A stretch of 64,000 nt of DNA from Papio anubis (GCF_008728515.1 NC_044984.1:96767181-96831180); one strand, 5' to 3'. Positions 33,011 to 44,945 are shown, numbered from the stretch's first letter. Notes: generated by a model from the sequence alone, not told the origin. Numbers and translations: made by a program.

Positions 33011-33084
33011 AATGTGTGAATTGTAAGACTACCACAACTTAAGAATTCATCAGTGCAGAGTATTAGCTACAGACAAGCAGAAAA

Positions 33085-33235
33085 AGTCAGAATATTTGTG
33101 TCCTAATCTTATTATTAAGTAGTTACATGAACCTCTCTCTGGGCCCATTTTCCTCAACTGTGAATGAAGAGGTCAGGCTAAAGAATCACTGGCAATTTTT
33201 CTAACTCTAAAGGCCAAAGATTGTATATGAATTGG
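33085..33235 (+). repeat. MIR-type SINE
   Basis: 'gttacatgaacctctctctg ggccc', 'attttcctcaactgtgaatg' and the 'tttctaactctaaaggcc' tail fit a MIR-related SINE. Confidence 0.65.
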
Positions 33236-33364
33236 AGACCAAACAAGCATCTGGAAGATATGAAAAAAATCACACATCTGACAAAGAACTCATACTAAGA
33301 ATATGTAAGTGACTCCTACAAATCAATAAGCAAAAAAGAAAAATCAATTAAAAATGGGAAACAT

Positions 33365-33365
<1 letters not shown>

Positions 33366-33400
<35 letters not shown>
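33366..33400. repeat. (GT)n microsatellite
   Basis: About 16-17 uninterrupted GT units. Likely polymorphic. Confidence 0.97.
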
Positions 33401-34565
33401 TTGCTGCTGTTGTTATAGTAGAGAAAAAATTGTTCAGTGGGAAACCTTCGGGTCATCATAATGACCATGTAACAAATATTTTCAAATATGCGGAAATGGG
33501 CCATCCACATGATGCAGGAACTGATTTTTGAAAAAGGATCCCTTTGTATTATTTTCTGTAAGGGAGGCACCATGTTTAATTTTAGTGAATACATGAAATG
33601 CATGTAAAAGGGCTTCATGAACTGTAAAGCTCTCTGCAAATGAAAAGCATTATTATTATTCCAGATACAATATAAGTGCAGCTGACATCAACCACCATTT
33701 ATCCCAGTTGCAGGTGTAACAACCAACAAGGGTATTTTCCTTTGTTCCTTTGCCATGGCTGTGAGAGAGCATCTGAACCCAATACATAAATAACAGCTGT
33801 GATTTTAATTGAGACTTTTGAGTGGATAAGCAAGGTGTACACTGAACGCATAGCAACAGATAAGTTTTCATTTGGGCAGCCACATTATTATTTCCTCAGA
33901 CTTTGAAAAGGGAAAGTTTTAACAGGCCTCTTGGAAGTGACCCTTGTTTTTCCCCCCACCTGTTCGCAGTTACTGTCACAGAATGCGTCATCACTCTCCC
34001 ACGCGCACAGTGGGAAAACAACTTTGCCATCCAGAGCAAAGGGAGTTTTTATGCTGTGTCAGGGATACAAGAGTCTGCGTATGGTTCATTGTCCATTTCC
34101 CAATTAGGCTCCCTCCCTAGGGGCTGGAGCTTCCTGCCCAGAGAGCCTGCCTGAAATCCTTATCATTTCAGCAGAAATATGTCAGCACGAGAAGTCACTG
34201 CAAATCAGATTTTTACCAGAATGCTTGTGGTCTCTGCCTTACCCTGTTTTTCCCCAAGATTTTGCAACTCTGGTCTTGTCTTAGGAGGGTGAGAAATTAT
34301 CCCATCAACGTAATCAACCCAGATTGGTCAACCAAAGGGAATTTGCTTGTTGAATCACATTTGCTGCTAGTACCTTCTTGGACAAGGGTACCTCCATGAC
34401 TCTGTCCCTCGACTGGGGTGTCTAACTATTGGGTATTTTCTTTCTTGTATTGGGTATAGATGTGTTTCAGACTTTGTATTTGCCCCTTAAAGCTTCCCTT
34501 ATGATAGATTTAGCAGCTCTGTAGTAATACACACCGAAAACTAATCTAAACACTATATAGTTGTA
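33401..34565. other. Unique stretch; balanced-composition block at 33890-34260
   Basis: No exon called. Inside it, 33890-34260 is less AT-rich, contains rare CpGs (tcccacgcgcacagtgggaa) and is repeat-free, so it is a candidate conserved regulatory block. That is inference only. Confidence 0.4.
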
Positions 34566-34800
34566 GAGTGGAAAGAGTTTCAAAGCCCAGCAAATCTGAA
34601 TTGGAATCAAAATTTATCACTATACCTGGGTGATAAGCCTCAGTTGCCTTACCTGTAAAATGGTGATAAAAATACCTCCCTAGCTCTGAAGATCATTGTA
34701 AGGTCAAGAGAGGCAATGCATGTACACCTTCCCAGAGAGGGTCTGGCCCATAGTAATTGCCTCATAAATAGTGAGTGAGATGATTGTTCTATAAACTGTA
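34566..34800 (+). repeat. MIR SINE, near full length
   Basis: 'gcccagcaaatctgaattgg', 'gataagcctcagttgcctta', 'cctgtaaaatggtgataaaa', 'attgtaaggtcaagagagg' and 'ctggcccatagtaattg' follow the MIR order throughout. Confidence 0.88.
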
Positions 34801-34807
34801 CAGCTGG

Positions 34808-34915
34808 GGAAGATCCCCCAGTGCAGGCACACGACTAGCCCAAGTTTAACAATAGCTTAATGGCAGATCTAGGAGAAAAATTAAGATCTAGAGCTTCTTT
34901 CCACTCTGGAGCAAA
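34808..34915 (-). repeat. MIR fragment, antisense
   Basis: 'ctagcccaagtttaacaata gc', 'ttaatggcagatctaggag' and 'gagcttctttccactctg' read as a reversed MIR core. It is inverted relative to the MIR just upstream. Confidence 0.65.
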
Positions 34916-35824
34916 GGGGGCTATATCTAAGAATTGTTTCCTCAGGTTTGGGGAGGAGACAGTAAAGCAAACCACGTCAAGGTAAATTAGGATGCTTTGA
35001 TGATTTCTTAAACTGAGTGGTCTTCATTGGCATGGAAGGATGGTTTTTGTTTTAGAAATATCATCTCTGCTTATGTTTACAGCATATGTTTCCTGTTCAG
35101 CCAGAGGCATCCATATTGCTTTGAGGAGAGTTAGGACTGTTAGGTTAGGACAGCAAAAAGAAACTAATAAAATAGATTCTTGCATCCCACAATAAAACAT
35201 GGATTCGAATGGTAAAGCTTTGACTTGCAAGAGCCAGGTTCTTTATGAGAGAGGAAAAAGCTTGAGAATCCAAAGAGAAAGTCTTTAAGGAAGCAAGTTG
35301 TCTGTGACATAAAGTTAGGTTACAAAGAGAATAGGGGAAGAGCCAGGTCACCCCACCCCTTCTCTGGGCTAGTGGGTAGTTGATATTCACCTGATTGGAG
35401 GGGGGAGAAAAGTGATAGGCTGAGGGTTGGAATGAAGATGCTAGAGGGGACTATGGGGAGGAGACCCGGCAAGTGTAAGGGGACAGTGTACCTTGCAGAC
35501 CATGCTTTGCCATTTAGGGGAGGGCCATGTTAGCTGTCTCTCTCAGCCTTTGCTGCTGAGAACCTTTTGTAAACATGTTCTTACATATCAACCCATAGAT
35601 TTTCAGCAGAAGTGATACCCCACAATGTTCCCAGATTTTGCTAAGGTCCATATGAGTTATCTATTTGGATATCTCTTTTTCAGTGACCAAGGTCACTAAT
35701 AAATACCATGAAACATAGGCAAGATTTCCAGAAGATGCTTGGAGATGTGGAGCATAGGCCCTCAGCATTTGTACTGGATGCAGTAACCATCCTCATGTCC
35801 TAGATTTAATTTTAGGAGTTGATA
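34916..35824. other. Unique stretch, no gene seen
   Basis: No repeat or exon recognised. Overlapping minus-strand frames at 35024-35390 have no known domain. Confidence 0.4.
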
Positions 35825-36078
35825 CAGCGTGTCAATTAAGAGTGTGGTCCTCTGGCATCAGACCAACTACCTTAGATCCTGGTTCTCTCCTCTTATTAGC
35901 TGGGAAATTTTAAGGGAGTTTATGAAATGCGTAGAGCCTTAGCTTCCTTGTCTCCCAGATCACAGTATCATAATTTCTGCAACATAGTTTGCAGTGACTA
36001 AATAAATAAATACACAGGAAGGACTTAGTTAGAACAATGCCTGCTACATAGTATAGTTTAATGATAGCTAGTTGTAGT
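35825..36078 (+). repeat. MIR SINE, near full length
   Basis: 'caattaagagtgtggtcctc', 'agatcctggttctctcctct', 'ttagcttccttgtctccc', 'agaacaatgcctgctacata' in MIR order; the centre is diverged. Confidence 0.85.
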
Positions 36079-36106
36079 TGTTTTTACTGCCTGTGCCAGT
36101 CAAATT

Positions 36107-36153
36107 TGTGTGTGTGTGTGTGTTTGTGTTTGTGTATGTGTGTGTGTGTGTAT
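36107..36153. repeat. Interrupted (GT)n repeat
   Basis: GT runs broken by TTTGTGTTTGTGTA interruptions. The interruptions should make it less variable than the array at 33366. Confidence 0.93.
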
Positions 36154-36257
36154 GGTACAGATCTAACAATCTCTGACAGCTATTTTCTTTTTTTGCAATA
36201 ACCAAAAGAGAAGTTATTTATTCACTATCTCACCTTTCTGGGGTTGTTAATTTGATT

Positions 36258-36410
36258 TTCTATTCATTGATTTGTATATGCTTTCAAGAAATATTTATGG
36301 AGTCCCTTCTACGTGTCTATCAGGCACTGAGCCAACTGCTGGGGATAAAATGGCATGTAAGATAGGCATATCCCTGCCCTCATGTAGTTTACAACTACAA
36401 CTAGTCTATT
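36258..36410 (-). repeat. L2 LINE 3' end, antisense
   Basis: 'aagaaatatttatggagtcc', 'tcaggcactgagccaactgc tgggg' and 'ctgccctcatgtagtttaca' are reversed L2 terminus landmarks. Confidence 0.8.
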
Positions 36411-38884
36411 CCAATAACTCTTTTCCCTTTATCTGATTTTGGGGCCTGGGCCAATCTCCTGAGCACATTTCCTAGTACTGGCAATTGGGGTCCTGCAGCA
36501 GGCCATAAAATGCATGGTATATGGGTTTAATAATGTCAGGGGAAATTTTCAGTTAATCCCTTGGACTGTGGGTACACCCAGGATTCAAAGGCCAGACCAA
36601 AACGGCACGAAGAGAAACAGAGAACTGGTAATTATCTGGTGAATTTGGGTCATGTGGAAAGCCAAATTACTTTTGCGAAGGAAAAAATGATTTTTTTTCT
36701 CTTGAAATGAATTCGTTTTGGTGAGATTTTGCTAGGGTCTTCCCTTCCTTGCTTTGCATTATTAAACCAGGTATTTCCTAGAAACCAGTACAGTGTGGGT
36801 AAGACATAAAGACAAGGACTTCGAGGGAAATGAAAACTGCTGATCCACGGGGTATCTGGGGAGCCCTGGTCTTATTTCCAATATATAACATATAAGGAAC
36901 GTTGTACTAAGTTGGCAGTGCTACCATAAATCCAGTCAGCTCATAGGTGCTCTAATCAGACAGCTTCTGTTTATTTGTGAAACAGATGTTTTAAGTTAAA
37001 CGTTTTCTTGTGTCTTTTTGTTCAAAATTATATCGTATTATAATTTTGTATTTCTAAGGCAAAAACAAATGAAGGGAACATGCTTAATTTTTAGGTTATG
37101 AGTAATTTATTGTACTTTTAATAGAGGATTTCAATGTATTCCCCATCCAGGAAATGGTAATGGAAATTGCCTACTTCAACATGTAATCTATAAAATCTTG
37201 TTAAATACTGTAATGAGAATTTGTCACTTTGTCACCTAGCTGACCTTTTACAACCCTGAAACTCAAAGTGAAGTGACACCTCCCTCAATTCAGATGAAAT
37301 GCCTGCATATTTTACTGTGTTTTCACCAAGAAATCCCTTCAGCCAAAATTTCAGCTAGTCCAAGTCAATTTTTAAGCAAAGTGCATAACCAGAAATTGGC
37401 ACAAACATTTGTGTATCATCCTTTCCATATTCAAAAGCTGTCTGAGACTCATTTGATTAAGCATAAAAATAACTCTGTGAATGTCATTAGAAAGGCTGCT
37501 GAACATTCCATGTCTGGTCCCTTGAATTTGTATTCTGGGGATGCATTATTAAGTCACTGCTAAGTTGTTTCTCTTGTAAGAACCTGATCATGCTCTCTAG
37601 AGTCTGAAAAAATTATTTTCATATTGAGTTTAGAAGCCTTAGTTTTTCTATTTCCATCAACAGAAAGGAAACAGCTGGTAAGTTAGGGAAGGCCAGTGTA
37701 TTTGGCTACTGTAATCTCCACTGCCTTCCCTGGTTAACAGAATATCTTTATTCCAACCAGGGCTCCCTCCCTGCCAAATCTCCTTATTAAACTGAGTTGT
37801 GATTAGAAAAGAATAAATGACATTTTATTTCATATGTGGCTCCTTTCAAACTTCCATACTCCTCTTTAAGTTTTCCTCTTGCAAAACTTTTCCTTGGCCT
37901 TCAGCATTTCTTCTCTCTGGCAGACCTTCAACATTGCAAAGTTCCTGACAAGTCCACACTGAATGAAGCACCTCCTTATTCGTTCCTGTGGGATCAACTG
38001 TTATCCATGCACTTATTCATTCCACAAACATTAATTCTTACACACAAAATGGCCATGTGTATTCCAGACTCAAGTGGTCATCTCTGAGGATCATGTATTG
38101 GTTCAAAAATGGAATGCTCTTTTTCTGTCTCAGATTTGTTTTTCTGTTAGGTGCAGGTGCTTTATTTCAAAGTCAAGGAAGTCCAAAATACAGGTTGCAT
38201 ATGGTGGAATGGGTTCCAAATGTGGACAGATGTTGACAGAAGAAGTGTCAGTTGGGGAACTTATTACAAATGGATATTTAGGGTCCCAGTTTCTAGAAGT
38301 TCTGAGCCAGTTGGGTATGGCTCAGAGGTTTCTTATGTGCAGCTATATGTTGTCCCACTGATGTGTAGGGCTAGAGTGATAGCAGCGGATGTGGAGAAAG
38401 AGGATGGACTGAAAAATGACCTAGGAGGCAGAGTGTGCAGGGCTTGATGGCCACAGATAGTTGTAGGAGTGAGAACAGAGGAGTTGAAGATAACCTGTGT
38501 ATACATATTTGTTCTTAGTTCATTTGTAAAAGAAAAAAAAGATACTACTTATTTCAGCAATGGAAAATTACCCAGGATTGTTTCAGCAAGGCAACACTAA
38601 AAATATTCTCCAAACAATTTTTTGGTCTCAAAAAATAAATACCAGATGGAGTGTACACTTTTTGATTGACTGCAAGGAATTTATTGAAGGTTGAAAGAAA
38701 GTAAAACTTAATGTTGCATTTAGCAAAGACTTTGACTTTTCTCCTTTATACTTTCAACCTGGGGCGAAAGTGACAGTCATATTGGTGTCACTATCTATTT
38801 GTAATTCAGAACTTCAAAAGGACCTTCTCTGTTGATGTATTTTTCTTTTTTCTACTAAAGTTGTCTTGCCTGCCACAATGAGCA
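36411..38884. other. 2.5-kb unique stretch, no gene supported
   Basis: No repeat I can name. The longest frames are 96-98 codons (37273-37563, 38151-38447). Three overlapping frames at 37988-38447 are all open for 80-98 codons, which is more suggestive of low stop density than of coding. No splice-site or domain evidence. Confidence 0.4.
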
Positions 38885-39183
38885 TTTTTTTTTCTTTGTC
38901 TGAGACAGGGTCCCACTCCATTGGCCAGGTGCAGTGGTGTCATAATGGCTTACTGCAGCCTTGATTTCTCAGGCTCAATAGATCCTCCTACCTCAACCTC
39001 CCAAGTAGCTTGAACCACAGGTATGTGCCACCACACCCGGCTAATTTTTTGTAATTTTTTTTTTTAAGAGACAGGGTATCACCATGTTGCCTGGGCTGGT
39101 CTGAAACTCCTGGGCTCAAGCAATCCACCTGCCTCCACCTCCCAAAGTGCTGGGATTCCGGGCATGAGCCGTCATGCCTGCTC
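38885..39183 (-). mobile_element. AluJ SINE, antisense
   Basis: T-run, then reversed left and right arms with AluJ-type wording (GCAGCCTTGATTTCTCAGGC). Flanks 'acaatgagcattt' and 'ataatgaatattt' suggest a decayed target duplication. Confidence 0.93.
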
Positions 39184-39194
39184 CATAATGAATA

Positions 39195-39525
39195 TTTTAT
39201 ACCTTTTACTCTCACTTCAAACTTCCACCCTCCAGCATGCTTCTTCACCATTGTCCTCGCTTTCAGTGATGGCCTTGAATTCTACCTCACGGAGAAGGTA
39301 GACACTATCATATAGGCACACCCTACTTTTTCTGCTAAGTCTATAAACCTACTTGCAGCTGCACTTGTTTTTTTTTCTTCTTCTTCCCTCACTGTTATCA
39401 TCAAGGAAGTAGCCTTTCTCCTGCAAGATTCTGGATTTTATGCCTTCTCTTCTTCTCAAAGACTTCATTCTTTGAGTTTTCTCTTTTCTCTTTTTTCCCC
39501 TTAGCCTCTAACTTTATACTGGATC
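39195..39525 (+). mobile_element. L2 LINE ORF2 fragment, sense (first part)
   Basis: The 'ttctacctcacggagaaggt' and 'tctataaacctacttgcagc' phrases and the 3' edge 'actggatc' match the ORF2 region upstream of the reverse-transcriptase core. It continues at 41609 after an L1PB insertion. Frame destroyed. Confidence 0.7.
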
Positions 39526-39896
39526 TTTTTTTTTTTTTTAATTTCCATAGGTTTTTTGGGGGAACAAGTGGTATTTGGTTACATGAGTAAGTTCTTTAGT
39601 GGTGATTTGTGAGATTTTGGGGCACCCATCACCTGAGCAGTATACACTGAACCCAATTTGTAGTCTTTTATCCCTCACCCCCTTCCCACCCTTTCCCCCT
39701 GAGTCCCCAAAGTCCACTGTGTCATTCTTATGCCTTGCATCCTCATAGCTTAGCTCCCACTTACGACTGAGAACATACAATGTTTGGTTTTCCATTCCTG
39801 AGTTATTTCACTTAGAATAATAGTCCAGGTTGCTGTGAATGCCATTATTTCTTTCCTTATTTATGGCTAAGTAGCATTTTATCATTTACATAAACA

Positions 39897-39966
39897 TACA
39901 CACACACACACATATATATACACACGTGTGTGTATATGTATATATATACAGACACACATATATATA
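39897..39966. repeat. (CA)n(TA)n compound repeat within L1PB 3' UTR
   Basis: Alternating CA, TA and GT runs with partial self-complementarity ('cacacgtgtgtg' at the centre). Confidence 0.92.
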
Positions 39967-41342
39967 TCACAGTTTATCTACTCGATTGATGGGCATTTGG
40001 GTAGATTCCACATGTTTGCAATTGCGAATTGTGCTGCTATAAACATGCATGTGCAAGTATCTTTTTTGCACAATGACTTCTTTCCCTCTGGATAGTTACC
40101 CAGTAGTGGGATAGCTGGATCAAAAGTTAAGTTCTACTTTTCATTCTTCAAATAATCTCCACAGTGTTTTCCATAGTGGTTGTACTAGTTTACATTCCCA
40201 CAAGCAGCTGAGAAGTGCTCGCTTTCACTACATCCATGACAACATTTATTTTTTTTTTGATCTTTTGATTATGGCCATTCTTGAAGGAGTAAGGTGGTAA
40301 CACATTGTGGTTTTGATTTCCATTTCCCTGATCATTAGTGATGTTGAGCATGTTTTCATGTTTGTTGGCCATTTCTAGATCTTCTTTTGAAGATGTATAG
40401 ATTGTGATTTTCTCCCACTCTGTGGGTTGTCTGTTTACTCTGCTGACTGTTCCTTTTGCCATGTGAAAGCTCTTTAGTTTAATTAAGTCCAAGCTATTTA
40501 TCTTTGTTTTTATTGCATTTGCTTTTGGGTTCTTGGTCATTAAATCCTTACCTAAGCCAATATCTACAGGGGGCTTTCTGATGTTATTTAGTGTCAGGTC
40601 TTACATTTAAGTCCTTGATCCATCTTGAGTTGATTTTTGTTTAAGGTGAGAGATGAGGATCCAGTTTCATTCTCCTACATGTGACTTGCCAATTATCCCA
40701 GCACCATTTGTTGAATAGGATGTCTTTTCCCCACTTTATGTTTTTGTTTTCTTTGTCTAAGATCAGTTGGCTGTAAGTATTTGGGTTTATTTCTGGGTTC
40801 TCTGTTCTGTTTCATTGGTCTAGGTGCCTTTTTTTATACCAGTACCATGCTGTTTTGGTGACTATGGCCTTATAGTATAGTTTGAAATCAAATAATGTGA
40901 TGCCTCCATATTTGTTCTTTTTGCTTAGTCTTGCTTTGGCTATGTGGGCTCTTTTTGTTTCCATATGAATTTTAGGATTGTTTTTTTCTAATTCTGTGAA
41001 GAATGATGTTGGTATTTTGATGGGAATTGCATTGAATTTGTAGATTCCTCTTGGCAATATGGTCATTTTCACAATATTGATACCACCTATGCATGAACAT
41101 GGGGTTTGTTCAATTTGTTTGTGTCTTCTATGATTTCTTTCAGCAGTGTTTTATAGTTTTCCTTGTAGAGATCTTCTACCTCCTTGGTTAGGTATATTCC
41201 TAAGTATTTTATTTTATTTTTGCAGCTATTGTAAAAGGGGCTGAGTTCTTGATTTGGTTCTCAGCTTGGTCACTGTTGGTGTATAGAAGAGCAACTGATT
41301 TGTGCATATTACTTTCACATCCAGAAGCTTTGCTGAATTCTT

Positions 41343-41567
41343 TTACCAGTTCTGGGAGTTTTCTGGTGGAGTCTCTAGGTTTTCTAGGTAAACAATCATA
41401 TCGTCAGCAAACAGCAACAGTTTGACTTCCTCTTTACTGATTTGGATGCCCTTTATTTCTTTATCTTGTCTGATTGCTCTGGCTAGGACTTCCAGTACTA
41501 TGTTGAAGAAGAGTGGTGAGAGCGGGCATCCTTGTCTTCTTCCAGTTCTTAGAGGGAATGCTTTCAA
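41343..41567 (-). pseudogene. L1 ORF2 reverse-transcriptase fragment
   Basis: A 74-codon minus-strand open piece of L1 ORF2. It includes the palm-domain motif FADD (residues about 53-56 of the frame: 'LLLFADDMIVYLE') preceded by 'GRRQGCPLSPLFFNIVLEVLA', the RT region around the conserved GxxQGxPLSP block. LINE-1 ORF2p is the endonuclease/reverse transcriptase that copies L1 RNA at the target site. Here only a fragment is open: the neighbouring downstream part (40812-41072) is in a different open piece, so the protein is broken. No reason to think it is expressed. Confidence 0.9.
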
Positions 41568-41608
41568 CTTTTCCCTATTCAGTATTATGTTGGTTGTGGG
41601 TTTGTCAT

Positions 41609-41885
41609 TTCACTTTGTCATTTCTGTTAGCATGTTTTCTAGCATCTTCCATTAAAAATAAATCTCTTAATTCTGCAGCCCTGTTTCTCTGATTCTTTCT
41701 GGTCAACATTCTTTTTAAAAGTCTTCTACACATTTTTTTTTTCTTCATTTCCACACCTCTCACTCATTCTTTACTTCAGCCTCAATGTGATGTTCATTCT
41801 AATTCACCAAAACTACTCAGGAAAAGCACAAATAACCTTACTGAATATTTTATTTCCCTTCAATGCAGTAGAGCACTAACGGGCT
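41609..41885 (+). mobile_element. L2 LINE ORF2 fragment, sense (second part)
   Basis: Resumes the L2 broken at 39525 ('tgttagcatgttttctagca', 'tcttccattaaaaataaatc', 'ttcaccaaaactactcagg'). The order matches L2 ORF2 before the RT core. Exact start after the L1 is uncertain by about 15 bases. Confidence 0.65.
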
Positions 41886-41889
41886 CCTT

Positions 41890-43165
41890 GCAACACTTTG
41901 TCATCCTGATATTAATTTGGGGAAATTCCCAGCCATTATTATTTCAAATATTTCTTTTGCTTTTTTCTCTTCTCCTTCTGGTGTTCCTATTATACATATG
42001 TTACACCATTTGTAGTTGTCCTACAGTCCCTGGATATTTTGTACTGTTTTTGTCCCCAGTATTTGTTCTCTTTGCTTTTCAGTTTTTTAAGTGTCTATTG
42101 CTATATCCTCATGCTCAGAGGTTCTTTCCTCAACTGTGTCCAGTCTACTAAGAAGCCCATCAGTCATTCTTTATTTCTGTTATGGTGTTTTTGATGTCTA
42201 ACATTTCTATTTCATTATTTCTTAGGATTTCCGTCTGTTTGCTTACATTGTCCATGTGTTCTTGGATGCTGTCTACTTTATCCACTAGCACCCTTGGCAT
42301 ATTAATCACAGTTGTTTTAAATTCCTGGTCTGATAATTCCAATATGGCTGCCATATTTGGTTCTGATGCTTGCTCTGTCTTTTCAAATGGTGTTTTTGTC
42401 TTTTGGTATGGTTTATAATTTTTTGGTAGTTGGATGTGATGTATCAGGTAAGTAGGCCCCTTGTAATGTGGGGTAAGCTGTGGGGAGCAGGCAAGCAATC
42501 TATAGTCATATGCTTAGGTCTCAGTCCTTTAGTGAGTCTATGCCTTTGAACTGTGAACTACACAAGTATTCCTCAGTTTTTTCTTCCCTTTTAGGTGGAA
42601 CAGCATGGCTAGAGTGGGATACAGTTGGGTATTTCCTTTCCCCCAGGTCAGTTAGTTTCTGATGATATCCTAGGAGGTTAGAATCTGATTAATTGGTTTC
42701 TTCTGGGGAAGATCTTGTTAAGAACAGAATTCCCTGGCCTATTTCAAAATGGTTTCCTTTACCCTTCCCCTGCTGGAAGCATGAGGGGATTTTTCCCTTA
42801 GGCTTACTGTGGGAACTTGGTTGAGCTCCTGAGACCCCTAAAGTTTTTAATTATCTGACTTGTCAGCACTGAGTCCCCAGTAGTTAGTCAATTACAGTTC
42901 AGGTGTTCCTCCACAGCACCAGTTCCCATGGCAGTTTCTGCTCATGAGCCTGTCCTGGGAAGCCATGATTCCCTGTATTTGCCTGTCTGTCTCCAGTCTT
43001 GTGGATAGCAATTTGCCTTGTGTCTTCCCTTCTCTTAGGGATCCAAAAAGAGTTGTTGATTGTTCATTCTGTTCAGCTTTTTACTTGTTTTGAGAATGGA
43101 GTTTTGACTTCTAAGCTCCTTACCTGCAAGACCGGAAACCGGAAGTTCCTGTTAAGAACAGACTG
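41890..43165 (-). mobile_element. Old L1 (L1M/HAL1-like) 5' UTR and ORF1, antisense
   Basis: Reversed ORF1 coiled-coil region at 41890-42500 followed by a 5'-UTR-like stretch to about 43165. The ORF1 part is recognisable at protein level (next entry). It is an older element than the L1PB to its left and not part of it. Confidence 0.75.
42160..42498 (-). pseudogene. L1 ORF1 N-terminal/coiled-coil remnant
   Basis: A 112-codon minus-strand frame whose second half reads as the ORF1p coiled coil of old L1s ('LSDQEFKTTVINMPRVLVDK', then 'EILRNNEIEMLDIKNTITEI'). ORF1p is the L1 RNA-binding trimer protein. The RNA-recognition and C-terminal domains are absent, so this is a fossil, not a working gene. 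The first about 45 residues belong to the presumed 5' leader. Confidence 0.85.
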
Positions 43166-43183
43166 TAGAAAATGAAAGGATGG

Positions 43184-43626
43184 TGTATTATTTTTCTAGG
43201 GATGCCACAACATATTACCACAAACAGAGTGGCTTAAGCCAATAGAAATGTATTCTCTCACAATTCTGGAGGCCAGAAGTAAGACATCAAGGTGTCAGCA
43301 GGGCCACACTCCCTCTCTGAAAGCTCTAGAGGAGCATCCTTCCTTATCTCTTCCAGCTCTGGTGGCTTCTGGCATTCCTTGGCTTGTGGCCTTTCCCCAT
43401 GTATCAGTGTCTCTGTCCAAATCGCCCTCTCCTTGCTCTTAGAAGGACACCATTTAATGGATTTAGGATCCACCCTAGATCAAGGATGATTGAGTCATGG
43501 GATTCTTAACTAACTACATCTGCAAAGACTCTATTTCCAAACAAGGTCACATTCATAAGTGTGTGTGTGCAGGTGGTAGGGCTCGAACATATCTTTTTGA
43601 GGGATACATTTCAACCCACTATAGCA
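43184..43626 (-). mobile_element. MLT1-type MaLR LTR, antisense
   Basis: Starts TGTATTATTTTTCTAGGG and carries 'tggcttaagccaatagaaat', 'acaattctggaggccagaag', 'aagacatcaaggtgtcagca', 'ctctatttccaaacaaggtc acatt', ending near 'cactatagca'. These are MLT1A/B landmarks. No target duplication seen. Confidence 0.88.
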
Positions 43627-43631
43627 TTAAG

Positions 43632-43900
43632 TAACCAAATTAAATTTTAAGTGAGCAGTGGCAGGGCTTATGATGATAGTGCATATATGAAGATTGTAGG
43701 AAGTTGGATTTGGTGTATGTTTTTAAGAGAGAGATTATGAGATTTTTTGATGGATTTCATTTGCAGTGTGACAGAAAGAACAGCATCAAAAATGGCTTCA
43801 ACTTTTGACCTGACATAGGGTGAATAGTATTTACTGATCTAGAAAGATGCAAGTTTTGGGGGGAGAGGACTATGAAGGACTTTCCCCAATTACTTTAATA
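43632..43900 (-). repeat. L2 ORF2 fragment, antisense
   Basis: 'tttgatggatttcatttgca', 'aaaatggcttcaacttttga cctgac' and 'agatgcaagttttgggggg' match the complement of the L2 RT region also seen at 10400-10640. Confidence 0.65.
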
Positions 43901-43909
43901 ATATAGCAT

Positions 43910-44105
43910 AGAATTCAAGAGCAACACTTCTGGGGGCAAATCGACCTGGGCTCACAAATAATGTTATGCCTTGGGGTATGTTACTTGATCTCCCTGGGTC
44001 TTGGGATTTCCATTTGCAAAATGGGTATTAAAAAAATATTACCTCTCTCATAATATTATTGGAATGATTTCATGTGATTATACATATTAGCTATTAATAG
44101 TCAGG
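43910..44105 (+). repeat. MIR SINE
   Basis: 'gttacttgatctccctgggt', 'gatttccatttgcaaaatgg' and 'tctcataatattattgg' are MIR core landmarks in order. Confidence 0.82.
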
Positions 44106-44172
44106 GGCAAACAGGCAGTACTTCCTCTGTAAATCTTATCTATTCATCTGATTTTGAAAGAAGCCTACAGAG

Positions 44173-44469
44173 GGCTGGGCGCGGTGGCTCACGCCTGTAA
44201 TCCCAAAACTCTGGGAGGCTGAGGCAGACAGATCACGAGGTCAGGAGATCGAGACCATCTTGGCTAACACGGTGAAACTCTCTACTAAAAATACAAAAAA
44301 TTAGCCGGGCATGGTAGCGGGTGCCTGTAGTTCCAGCTACTTGGGAGACTGAGGCAGGAGAATAGCGTGAGCCTGGGAGGTGGAGCTGGCAGTGAGCCGA
44401 GATCTCGCCACTGCACTCTAGCCTGGGCGACAAAGTGAGACTCTGTCTCAAAAACAAAAAAAAGAAAGG
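44173..44469 (+). mobile_element. AluY-like SINE, sense
   Basis: Starts GGCTGGGCGCGGTGGCTC. AluY-type positions include 'catcttggctaacacggtga' and 'ggtggagctggcagtgagcc'. Ends with a short A-rich tail broken by a C. Flanks AAGCCTACAGA (44161-44171) and GAGTCTACAGA (from 44469) look like a slightly diverged target duplication. The youngest Alu here by these markers. Confidence 0.93.
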
Positions 44470-44937
44470 AGTCTACAGAAATTTGGAAGGCCCCTTCAAA
44501 TGTACCACTCTTTTATTCTGACATCACTTTGGTGCATTAGGAAGATTGATGTGGCAGCAGCATATACGTTAGACTGGAGTGGGAAGAGCAGGAGGCAGGG
44601 AGCCTACTAAGTTGTCCATTGAGAGATGTCAAGAGCAGTGGCATGAGAATAGTGGGGAGAGAGAAAACAGAGGACATTATTGAGGGAACTGCACAGGACC
44701 TGGCAAATGATGCACTGTGAGAAAAGACAAAGATGTCTGACTTTCTAACTCTGGAAAGTTGGAACACAGTAACTGATGAAAGTGGCAAAGTGGAAGTGTA
44801 GAGTAACCTTGGGATGAGAAAGGGGAAGGAGCATATTCAGTTTAGACTCACCAAATTGAAGTACTGACAGTGTAAGAAGTTAGGCACCAAGTAGAATCAT
44901 GGCATGCGTAAGTGCTCCATATCTGAATGGTTGGTAG
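44470..44937. other. Unique stretch, no gene seen
   Basis: Nothing recognised between the AluY and the hAT element. Confidence 0.4.
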
Positions 44938-44945
44938 ATCTAGGT

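Larger units (their letters stand above)
39526..41608 (-). mobile_element. L1PB-type LINE, antisense, 5' truncated, about 2.1 kb
   Basis: Leading T-run (A tail), then the reversed primate L1 3' UTR ('ggttacatgagtaagttctt', 'atcacctgagcagtataca'), a CA/TA repeat at 39897-39966 common in such elements, and the C-terminal half of ORF2. It inserted between 'actggatc' and the continuation of a sense L2. No intact ORF2; only short open pieces remain. Confidence 0.95.

Noticed and set aside
39897..39966. CA/TA hairpin-like repeat as a new structure
   Set aside because: A normal feature of this part of primate L1 3' ends.
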